Below are positions 27,707-35,404 of a stretch of DNA of 64,000 nt, one piece after another. The notes beneath the pieces are model-generated. The model ran no database searches. It had not been told where the DNA came from and saw nothing but the letters and a program-made list of their open reading frames with translations. A program made the position numbers and the translations under genes. Source of the DNA: Azospirillaceae bacterium (lineage in GTDB: Bacteria > Pseudomonadota > Alphaproteobacteria > Azospirillales > Azospirillaceae); contig DASQNC010000074.1 in assembly GCA_035645145.1 (NCBI GenBank), positions 43,723 to 107,722 on the forward strand, given 5' to 3'. The first letter of the stretch is position 1; every line of letters begins with the position of its first letter.

Positions 27707-28948
27707 ATGACGTCGGCAACCTTGTCCGTGCGCCGCGATGCGACCGTGATCGGTCTCGTCGGTGCCGCCCACTTCTCCAGCCACTTCTTCCAGCTCGCGA
27801 TTCCGCCGCTGTTCCCGTTGCTTCGGACCGAGTTGGGTGTGGGCTACGCCGAACTCGGGATGATCCCGTCGGTGTTCTTCCTGGTCTCCGGCATCTGCCA
27901 GGCTTTGGTCGGTGTGCTCGTGGACCGGAACGGGGCCAAGCCGGTGCTGCTGGCGGGCCTCGCGCTGCTGGCAACGGCAACCGGGTTGGCCGGCCTGGTT
28001 TCGGACTACTGGATGCTGCTGCCACTGGCGGCACTGGCCGGAATGGGCAACAGCGTTTTCCATCCCGCCGACCTGTCGATCCTGAGCCACAAGGTGTCGC
28101 CGGCCCGTATGGGGCGGGCGTTCAGCATCCACCAATTGGGCGGCACGCTCGGCTATGCCGCGGCACCGGTCGCGGTCTTCGGGTTTGCCGCTTTGGTCGG
28201 ATGGCGCACAGCCTTGGTCGGGGCCGGCGTCCTGGGACTTTGCGTCGTGGCCCTGCTGGCCGCCGCCGGCGACCGGATCGCCACCGAGCCCGGAGCGGGA
28301 AAAGCGTCCCCGCGCAGGCCCACGGGTGGCCAGCCCCCCCGCCCGGACACCCAGGGCGCACAGCCGGTGGGCTATGCGGCGCTGATCTCGTCGCCCGCCA
28401 TGATCATGGCGTTCCTCTACTTCCTCCTGGCCTCGGCCGGTGGCAGCGGGGTGCAGACCTTTTCGATTCCGGCACTGATCAAGCTCTACGATCTGGCGCC
28501 CGCACTCGCGTCCAACGCGCTGACCGGATACCTGCTGGCGAGTGCCGCCGGCATCTTCGCGGGCGGCCTGCTGGCCGACCGGACGGCACGGCACGATCGG
28601 GTCGCCATCACCGGGCTGGTGGTCGGGACATGCCTGATGCTGACCGCCGCCAGCGGCACGCTGCCGGTCGCCCCTGTCCTTGTCCTGCTGGCGGGCGCCG
28701 GCTTCTGCGTCGGCGCCACCGCACCATCCCGGGACATGCTGATTCGCGCCGCCACGCCCAAGGGTGCCACGGGCAAGGCGTTCGGCTTCGTCTATTCCGG
28801 GCTGGACGCCGGGAGCACCCTCGCCCCGGCCGTATTCGGCATCCTGCTCGACGCGGGATTCCCGCAAGCGGTGTTCCTCGGGGTCGGCCTGCTGTACGGC
28901 CTCACAATTTTCACGGTGATTCAGGTGCGGCGCGGCCGGCGGACATGA
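27707..28948 (+). CDS. MFS transporter, fosmidomycin-resistance-like
   Basis: A 413-residue transporter with 12 predicted membrane segments. The N-terminal AHFSSHFFQLAIPPLFPLL and the MGNSVFHPADLSIL block, where HP lies in segment 4, are typical of the Fsr/FSR-like branch of the major facilitator family. A charged central loop (about residues 195-225) separates the halves. Export substrate unknown. ATG 27707 is selected over an earlier in-frame start because the added residues are basic and unconserved. Confidence 0.85.
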   Translation: MTSATLSVRRDATVIGLVGAAHFSSHFFQLAIPPLFPLLRTELGVGYAELGMIPSVFFLVSGICQALVGVLVDRNGAKPVLLAGLALLATATGLAGLVSDYWMLLPLAALAGMGNSVFHPADLSILSHKVSPARMGRAFSIHQLGGTLGYAAAPVAVFGFAALVGWRTALVGAGVLGLCVVALLAAAGDRIATEPGAGKASPRRPTGGQPPRPDTQGAQPVGYAALISSPAMIMAFLYFLLASAGGSGVQTFSIPALIKLYDLAPALASNALTGYLLASAAGIFAGGLLADRTARHDRVAITGLVVGTCLMLTAASGTLPVAPVLVLLAGAGFCVGATAPSRDMLIRAATPKGATGKAFGFVYSGLDAGSTLAPAVFGILLDAGFPQAVFLGVGLLYGLTIFTVIQVRRGRRT

Positions 28949-29017
28949 TCCGGCGCTTCTGCATGGCGGCGCTCGTTGTTAAGGTCGGTCCCATTCCGAA
29001 GGACAAGCCCGCACGAA

Positions 29018-29764
29018 ATGACTGACATCCCCGCACAGGACCTGCCGCTCTTCTATCAGCGCATCGTCCCCTTCGACAGCCGCCTGCATGGCGACCTGAA
29101 GTTGCACCAGATGCGCAGCTTCGACTACGCCGCCGGAACGGCGGCCGTGCCGGTTGTGGCCGAGGAGTTCGCACGGCTGTCGGGCACCTACCCGATCCTG
29201 TTCCGGGTCGAGCCGAGCCCGATGGCCCTGGCCCTGGTCGGCATCCGGGAGGGCGAAAACCTGTTCGTGCGGGTCGACGGGACGTGGCGGCCGCACAAGC
29301 CGATCCCCGCCTATGTGCAGCGCTATCCCTTCATGCTGCTGGAGACCAGCACGCCGAACCAGTTGGCGCTCGCCTTCGATCCCGAATCCGGCCTGCTGGC
29401 CCCCGACGCCGAAATCCCGCTGTTCGAGAATGGCCAACAGACGGCGGTGATGACCGAAGTGATGAAGCTCTGCGGCATGATGAAGATGCAGGCCGACGTT
29501 ACCCGGGATTTCCTGCACGAATGCCGGCGCCTGGATCTGTTCGTGGAGCATCAGGCGGAGCTGGTGGTCGGTGGCACGCTCAACTTCACCCTGGCCGGCT
29601 TCCATATCATCGACGAACGCCGCTTCCTGGATCTACCGGACAGCGTATGGATCGTTTGGAAGAAGCGCGGCTGGATCGGACTGGTCTATGCCCACCTTCT
29701 GTCGCTGGCACGCCTGCCCGACATCGCCGCCTATGCCGCCGAGGAATGGGGCATGACGAGCTGA
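29018..29764 (+). CDS. SapC family protein
   Basis: A 248-residue protein of the SapC family, named after a Caulobacter/Campylobacter S-layer-associated gene. Visible hallmarks are PVVAEEFARLSGTYPILF near residue 45, YPFMLLET in the middle, LALAFDPESGLL and the GGTLNFTLAGFHIIDERRF block toward the C-terminus. Function is unknown; the family is often near surface or TonB-related genes, neither of which is present here. ATG 29018 fits the usual N-terminus. Confidence 0.85.
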   Translation: MTDIPAQDLPLFYQRIVPFDSRLHGDLKLHQMRSFDYAAGTAAVPVVAEEFARLSGTYPILFRVEPSPMALALVGIREGENLFVRVDGTWRPHKPIPAYVQRYPFMLLETSTPNQLALAFDPESGLLAPDAEIPLFENGQQTAVMTEVMKLCGMMKMQADVTRDFLHECRRLDLFVEHQAELVVGGTLNFTLAGFHIIDERRFLDLPDSVWIVWKKRGWIGLVYAHLLSLARLPDIAAYAAEEWGMTS

Positions 29765-29816
29765 TCTTCCGGCCCCCGTCCACGACATTGGCGGACGGGA
29801 ACAGCGGACGCGGCGG

Positions 29817-30587
29817 TCAGGTGTTCAGCATCGCCAGGGCCTCGGCATGGACCCGGGGATCGCCGGCGGCGACAACCCGGCCGTCCGAGGCGCGGTTGAG
29901 CGGCCGCCCCTCCCAGTCCGTCATCACCCCGCCAGCGCCGGTCACCACGGGCTCCAGCCCGGCCCAGTCGTATAGCTTCAGGTTCGCTTCAACCACCAGA
30001 TCCAGAAAACCGGCGGACAACAGGCCGTAGGAATAGCAATCCCCGCCGTAGACCGTCGATTTGACGTGCCCCGCCAGCTTCGCGAAGCGCGGCAGGTCCG
30101 GCTCCAGCAGTTCGGGCGCGGTCGTCGCCAAAATGGCGCGGGAAAGGCCGTCGCAATCCCGGGTGCGTGCGGGCGTCCCGTTGAACAGGGTGGGCCGCCC
30201 CTTCGCCCCCACCCAGCGGTCGCCGACCACCGGCTGGTCGATGATGCCCAGCACCGGCCAACCGTCGTGCAGCAACGCGATGATGGTGCCGAAGATCGGC
30301 CGGCCGACGATGAAGGACTTGGTGCCGTCGATGGGATCGATCACCCACACCCACGGCGCATCGGCCCGCTCGGCCCCGAACTCCTCGCCCACGATCCCGT
30401 CGCCGGGCCGTTCGGCGGCAATGAGCGCGCGGATCGCCGCCTCGGCCTCGCGGTCGGCGACGGTGACCGGGCTCTGGTCCGGCTTGTCGTCGACTGCGAC
30501 GCGGGTCCGGAAATGGCGGCGAATCACCTGCCCGCCGGCATCGGCCAGCCGTTCGGCCAGCGCGATGCGGTCCGGCGGGCAATCCAT
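29817..30587 (-). CDS. hisN: histidinol-phosphatase, inositol monophosphatase type
   Basis: A 256-residue IMPase-fold phosphatase with metal-binding motifs GEEFG (residues about 75-79), WVIDPIDGTKSFI and YDWAGLEPVVTGAGG. The DGTKSFI variant and length fit the HisN branch, which dephosphorylates histidinol phosphate in histidine synthesis; another sugar-phosphate substrate cannot be excluded since no his genes are nearby. ATG 30587 is used; the frame extends eight codons further. Lies 37 bases after the cytochrome c gene on the same strand. Confidence 0.83.
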   Translation of the reverse strand: MDCPPDRIALAERLADAGGQVIRRHFRTRVAVDDKPDQSPVTVADREAEAAIRALIAAERPGDGIVGEEFGAERADAPWVWVIDPIDGTKSFIVGRPIFGTIIALLHDGWPVLGIIDQPVVGDRWVGAKGRPTLFNGTPARTRDCDGLSRAILATTAPELLEPDLPRFAKLAGHVKSTVYGGDCYSYGLLSAGFLDLVVEANLKLYDWAGLEPVVTGAGGVMTDWEGRPLNRASDGRVVAAGDPRVHAEALAMLNT

Positions 30588-30624
30588 ACGACTCACCCCA
30601 TGCCCCGGCATCCCGCGGCCGGTA

Positions 30625-31164
30625 TTACGGCAGCGGCTTCGGCGAATCCGACAGGGTGCGCAGCCAGGCGATCAGGTTCGCGCGCTCCTGCGCGCTCTTG
30701 ATACCGGCGAAGTTCATCTTGGTGCCCGGCGCGTACGCGCGCGGGTTGGCCAGGAACGCGCTCAGACCCTCATAATCCCAGGGCTCGGCCTGCTTGCCCT
30801 TCAGCGCGTCCGAATAGGCGAAGCCCGCGACACCGGCGTGGGCGCGGCCGACCACGTCGTAGAGGTTCGGGCCGACCCGGCTCGGGCCGCCCTTGTCGAA
30901 GGTGTGGCAGGCGGCGCAGGCGCGGCTTCCACGCTGACCGGCGGCCGCATCGGCCGCCGCCAGCAGCGGGGCGATGGGCTCGGGCGCGGCCGGCTGGTCG
31001 GACTGGGCCGCAGCCGGCTCCGCCTCGCCGGTGTCGACCTTGTAGGCGGCCTGGGCCGGAACCTCGGGATGTACGAGGATGCGTGAGACGAAACCCGACA
31101 TCATGGCGATCAGACCGGCCAGGAGGACGGCCGCAAAAACCTTGTTCCACTCGGCGCTGGACAT
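30625..31164 (-). CDS. membrane-anchored c-type cytochrome (CycM-like)
   Basis: A 179-residue cytochrome. An uncleaved N-terminal helix (residues 9-30) anchors it in the inner membrane, an Ala/Pro-rich linker (40-70) follows, and the haem domain begins with CAACH at 83-87. Class I features include GPNLYDVVGR and the axial methionine in PGTKMNFAG. It likely shuttles electrons from the bc1 complex to a terminal oxidase, as for CycM of rhizobia. Divergent from pheA, an arrangement seen in many alphaproteobacteria. ATG 31164 is favoured over GTG 31182. Confidence 0.9.
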   Translation of the reverse strand: MSSAEWNKVFAAVLLAGLIAMMSGFVSRILVHPEVPAQAAYKVDTGEAEPAAAQSDQPAAPEPIAPLLAAADAAAGQRGSRACAACHTFDKGGPSRVGPNLYDVVGRAHAGVAGFAYSDALKGKQAEPWDYEGLSAFLANPRAYAPGTKMNFAGIKSAQERANLIAWLRTLSDSPKPLP

Positions 31165-31444
31165 CCGGGACCCCGAACTCACGACGAAAACGGACGCGAA
31201 AATAGCGACAACCGGGGTCGCCGTCGACCACCGGTATCAAACGTCGGCGGGAACATAGGACGGGCGGCACCCGTGCACGAAGCGGAACGGTGCCGCAGCA
31301 CGCGGATAAAATGTCGCATACGGTCCCAGGCCGCTGATTGACGCGGCCGTCGTCCCGCACCGATACTCCCCGCCCCGCTGCCAGACGGCGCCCATGGCCG
31401 GCGCGGCGGTCCCATGACAGGTTCCATTCCGCAAAAGACCCCCC

Positions 31445-32299
31445 ATGCCGACGATCGCATTCCAGGGCAGCCCAGGCGCCTATTCCGACTTGGCCTGCCG
31501 CAACGTCTACCCGGATTGGGACACCCTGCCCTGCCGGTCGTTCGAGGATGCGTTCCAGGCGGTTCAAGCCGGGGCGGCCGAGCTGGCCATGATCCCCGTG
31601 GAGAACTCCGTGGCCGGACGCGTGGCGGACGTCCACCACCTGCTGCCGGGTGGCGGCCTGCACATCATCGGCGAGCATTATCAAAGCGTCGTCCACCACC
31701 TGCTGGCGATGCCGGGGGCGGACCTCACGGACATCCGCGAGGTGCACAGCCATATCCAGGGCTTGTCCCAGTGCCGCAGCCTGATCCAGGCCCTGAACCT
31801 GGCCCCGGTCGTCCACGCCGACACCGCCGGTGCCGCCAAGGACATCGCGGCCGGGGGGGACAGATCCAAGGCGGCGATCGCATCCGCACTGGCAGGACGG
31901 ATCTACGGGTTGCAATCCCTGAAGGCGAACATCGCCGACGCCGAGCAGAACACCACCCGGTTCCTGATCCTGTCACGGGAGCCCAGGATTCCGCCGGCCG
32001 GTTCGGCCCCCGTCATCACAACGCTGTTCTTCACCGTCCGCAGCGTCCCGGCCGCCCTGTACAAAGCCCTGGGCGGATTCGCCACCAATGGCGTGAACCT
32101 CACAAAGCTTGAAAGCTACATGGTGGACGGACGGTTCACCGCGGCGCAGTTCCATGCCGACGTGGAGGGGCATCCCGACGATCCGGCCATGCAACACGCG
32201 CTTGAGGAGCTGGGCTTCTTCGCCCACCAGGTCACGATCATGGGCACCTATCCGGCTCACCCGTTCCGTCGGGGCGGCGCAGCGGCCGGGGACCCCTGA
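31445..32299 (+). CDS. pheA: prephenate dehydratase
   Basis: A 284-residue enzyme converting prephenate to phenylpyruvate in phenylalanine synthesis. The catalytic domain (residues 1-180) opens with IAFQGSPGAYSDLA and ends with the NTTRFLIL active-site motif; an ACT domain follows (about 195-270) with GVNLTKLESYMV in place of the more usual ESRP site that binds phenylalanine for feedback control. No chorismate mutase domain is fused. Divergent from the cytochrome c gene across a 280-base gap; no strong ribosome-binding site is seen. Confidence 0.95.
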   Translation: MPTIAFQGSPGAYSDLACRNVYPDWDTLPCRSFEDAFQAVQAGAAELAMIPVENSVAGRVADVHHLLPGGGLHIIGEHYQSVVHHLLAMPGADLTDIREVHSHIQGLSQCRSLIQALNLAPVVHADTAGAAKDIAAGGDRSKAAIASALAGRIYGLQSLKANIADAEQNTTRFLILSREPRIPPAGSAPVITTLFFTVRSVPAALYKALGGFATNGVNLTKLESYMVDGRFTAAQFHADVEGHPDDPAMQHALEELGFFAHQVTIMGTYPAHPFRRGGAAAGDP

Positions 32300-32349
32300 A
32301 GCACTGCCCTCATGACGGGCGCGACGCGGCGGACACCGGACGGCAGGCC

Positions 32350-34797
32350 TCAAGCGCCGGCGGTCCCCCGCCGCATCCGCCCGTCGAGCATCGACGCCAG
32401 CGCGGCCTCGACGTCCCGCAGGCGGAAGGGCTTGTTCAGGATCGGCGCGTCCGGGGCGCTGGCCTCCAACGCCGCGGTGTCGGCATATCCGGTGATGAAG
32501 GCAATGGGCATCCCTGGCCGCAACGCGCGTGCCACCCGCGCCACCTCCGCCCCGTTCAGGCCCGGCATCGCGTAATCCAAAAGCATGGCGTCCGGCCGCT
32601 CCCGGCCCAGCAGCTCCAGCCCGATGGCCCCACTCGTTGCCACGAGCGTGCGGTGGCCGAGCGCATCGAGCATGCTGGCCAGGATTTGGCGCACGTTGGC
32701 ATCATCGTCCACCACCAGCACCGTCGCCCCGCCGCCCTCCTGGCGGACAGGCGCCTTGGAACCTGAGCTGGAGGCCGCCGACGTTGCCGACGCGGAGTGC
32801 GTTTCGCCCGCCACCGGCAGCAACAGACGCACGGTGGTCCCGCGGCCGGGTACGCTGTCGATGCGGACGGCACCGCCGGCCTGGCGAGCGAATGCGTACA
32901 CCTGGCTCAGGCCCAACCCGGTGCCCTTGCCGATTTCCTTCGTTGTGAAGAACGGTTCGCATGCACGGGCGATCACCTCGGGCGACATGCCGATGCCGGC
33001 GTCGGCGACCGACACCTCGACATAGGCACCGGCGGGAAGATCCACCTGGGGAGCGGAAACCTCGGTCACGCGCACCGTCACAGCCAGGGGTCCCCCCTCC
33101 GGCATCGCGTCGCGGGCATTGATGACCAGATTCAGCAGCGCATTTTCCAATTGGTTCGCATCGGCCACGGCGCAGGGCAGGTCGTCGGGCAAATTCAGAC
33201 GGAGGTCGACGAGAGGGCCGGCCGATTGGCGCAACAGCTCGCCCATGCCGCGCAGGCGCCCACCAATGTCAACCGGCCCGAGAGCCAGCTTCTGGACCCG
33301 GGAGAAGGCGAGCAGTTGGCCGGTCAGCCGCCGGCCGCGCTCCAGCGCCGCCAGCGACGCATCGAGATAGTGGGACACACGCGTTGGATCGCCCATGTGC
33401 CGGCGGGTCAGCTCCAACCCACCCTGCAAGGCTTGAAGCAAGTTGTTGAAGTCGTGAGCGATTCCGCCGGTGAGCTGGCCGACCGCCTCCATCTTCTGCG
33501 ACTGGCGAAGCTGTTCCTCGGCCCGGGCCAGCGCTTCGGCCCTCTGCCTTTCCGTCGTGACGTCGCGGCCGACCGCGTAGATCAGGTCGCCTTCGGGGGC
33601 GGTCGCCGTCCATGAAATCCAACGATAGCCCCCGTCCTTATGGCGGTAGCGGTTCTCGAAGTCGGCGATGGTGTCGCCATGTCCCAATCGCGCGATCGCA
33701 TCGGTCCCCTTCTCCCAGTCCTCGGGGTGCGTGAGTTCGGTGTAGTGCCTGCCCTCGATCTCGTCCGGGCGCAGGCCCAGGGTCTCGGCCCACGCCGGAT
33801 TGGCCCTTCGCAGGACGCCATCGAAGCCGCAGATCGCGAACATGTCCCGGCTGAGACGCCAAGTGCGGTCCCGCTCGCGCGTGCGTTCGGCGACGCGTTC
33901 CTCAAGCGTTTCGTTCAGGTGGCGCAGCCTCTCCTCGGCGCGCTTGCGTTCGGTGATGTCGTTGAAGAGCACCGCCACCTGCCGCTCGTGCGGCTCACCG
34001 ACCCGGAAAGCGTAGACGTCGAACCATCGTCCCATGGACGGGGCGTGGTCGATGAAGCGCGTCGGCTCGCCGGTGAGCGCCACGCGGCCGTAGGTATCGG
34101 CCCAGAACGGCTCGATGTCGGGGACGAGTTCGCGGATGGTCCGTCCGGGTGCGTTCTTCATCCCGGTCTGCTGCTCGAAGACCCGGTTGACCTCGATGAA
34201 CCGGTAGTCGACCGGCCTCTGCTCCTCGTCGAAGATGAGCTGCACAATGCAGAAGCCCTCGTCGATCGACTCGAAGAGCATGCGGTAGCGGGCTTCGCTC
34301 TCCCGCTGCGAGACGATCGCCCGGGTGGTTTCCGTTATAAGGGCCAGCACACCTCCAACGCCGTTCGGCGCGTCGGCGTCGTGGATGGGGCCGTAGCTGT
34401 AGGTCCAGTAGACCTCGTCGATCCGACCGTGGCGGTTGATCGGAACGAGGCGGTTTTCCTGCCAGGTTGCCTCGCCGCCCGCCATCACCTGCTTCAGCTC
34501 CGCCTCGACCAGGGGATACGCTTCCGGCCACGCCTCCCGGGCGCCCATTCCCAGGATCGAGGGATGCTTCTCCGGTCCGAGCGACCGGGCGTAGGCGTCG
34601 TTGTAGAGGCAGATGGACTCCGGGCCCCAGAAGATGAACACCGGATGCCGGGTGGTGAGCATGATGCCGGCCGCCGTCTTCAGGCTCTGCGGCCACCCCT
34701 CGATGGGGCCGAGGGGCGTGCGGGACCAGTCGTGGCCGCGGATGCGCTCGCCCATCTCACCGCCGGTCCATGGCCATTCGGCCAGATTGCCCCTCAT
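32350..34797 (-). CDS. hybrid PAS sensor histidine kinase with receiver domain
   Basis: An 815-residue soluble kinase. N-terminal PAS/GAF-like sensor blocks (about residues 20-140, 150-280 and 315-430; the opening with WSRTPLGPIEGWPQSLK is typical of this kinase group) lead to a HisKA domain whose H-box is LTGGIAHDFNNLL, a HATPase domain (GIGMSPE, KGTGLGLSQVYAFARQ) and a C-terminal receiver domain (about 690-805) with acidic pocket VVDDDAN, phospho-acceptor Asp in LLDYAMPG and Lys in NKPF. No membrane segment is seen, so it senses a cytoplasmic cue. No cognate regulator is adjacent. Confidence 0.92.
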   Translation of the reverse strand: MRGNLAEWPWTGGEMGERIRGHDWSRTPLGPIEGWPQSLKTAAGIMLTTRHPVFIFWGPESICLYNDAYARSLGPEKHPSILGMGAREAWPEAYPLVEAELKQVMAGGEATWQENRLVPINRHGRIDEVYWTYSYGPIHDADAPNGVGGVLALITETTRAIVSQRESEARYRMLFESIDEGFCIVQLIFDEEQRPVDYRFIEVNRVFEQQTGMKNAPGRTIRELVPDIEPFWADTYGRVALTGEPTRFIDHAPSMGRWFDVYAFRVGEPHERQVAVLFNDITERKRAEERLRHLNETLEERVAERTRERDRTWRLSRDMFAICGFDGVLRRANPAWAETLGLRPDEIEGRHYTELTHPEDWEKGTDAIARLGHGDTIADFENRYRHKDGGYRWISWTATAPEGDLIYAVGRDVTTERQRAEALARAEEQLRQSQKMEAVGQLTGGIAHDFNNLLQALQGGLELTRRHMGDPTRVSHYLDASLAALERGRRLTGQLLAFSRVQKLALGPVDIGGRLRGMGELLRQSAGPLVDLRLNLPDDLPCAVADANQLENALLNLVINARDAMPEGGPLAVTVRVTEVSAPQVDLPAGAYVEVSVADAGIGMSPEVIARACEPFFTTKEIGKGTGLGLSQVYAFARQAGGAVRIDSVPGRGTTVRLLLPVAGETHSASATSAASSSGSKAPVRQEGGGATVLVVDDDANVRQILASMLDALGHRTLVATSGAIGLELLGRERPDAMLLDYAMPGLNGAEVARVARALRPGMPIAFITGYADTAALEASAPDAPILNKPFRLRDVEAALASMLDGRMRRGTAGA

Positions 34798-35051
34798 GCC
34801 CGAAAGTCCCTCCAGCCTGTGGTCACGCGGCCGGCTCGTCTTAACATGGCGGGTGCGGGATTGGCGCGGTGATTGAGATGCACCGGCGCGGCTTGCAACG
34901 ACGTGAATGCGGCCTACGGTCGGAAGGGCCAGGATGATCCGACGGAACGCCGGGCGGATCGGCTTAGCCCATATTCGTCACAGTATGATTTACGCCCCAT
35001 TAACCCTAATCGCGCAAAGGTCGGTCAGCCTCGAAACTCCGAAGGTCGATC

Positions 35052-35342
35052 ATGAGCGAATACATTGATGTGCGGGACACCAACGGTCTGCACGCTGCTG
35101 CCGAGACCGTCGCCGCAGCCGCCGAACGCGAGCAACAGCTCGCAGTCATGGTTCCGGCAAGTGTGAAGGCCGCCGTCCGCCGCCGCGCGAACGAAGAAGG
35201 CATCACCGTCCGCGCGCTGCTGCTGCGCCTGATCCGCGAGGCCGGCATCGCCTCGGTCATGGACGCCGACCTGACGGACCGCCGAATCGCCGCCGCGGCA
35301 CTGAAGGCGCAGCTCTACCGCGCCGCCATCCGCCGCGACTAG
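35052..35342 (+). CDS. small protein with possible ribbon-helix-helix fold
   Basis: A 96-residue protein. The segment at residues 30-66 (LAVMVPASVKAAVRRRANEE then GITVRALLLRLIREAGI) has the strand-helix-helix pattern of RHH DNA-binding proteins; the flanks are alanine-rich. No toxin partner lies next to it, so an antitoxin role is not supported. AAGGTCG lies before the ATG. It sits between two large hybrid kinases, oriented with the downstream one, and might regulate that gene. The fold assignment is tentative. Confidence 0.6.
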   Translation: MSEYIDVRDTNGLHAAAETVAAAAEREQQLAVMVPASVKAAVRRRANEEGITVRALLLRLIREAGIASVMDADLTDRRIAAAALKAQLYRAAIRRD

Positions 35343-35404
35343 GCCGCCGTCAGAGGCCTCCATTCATCCGCCGGTTTCCCCCCGCCCCGCTTCCCTGGGG
35401 TTCC

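Noticed and set aside
35052..35342. A toxin-antitoxin module
   Set aside because: There is an RHH-like protein but no toxin-sized partner gene on either side.
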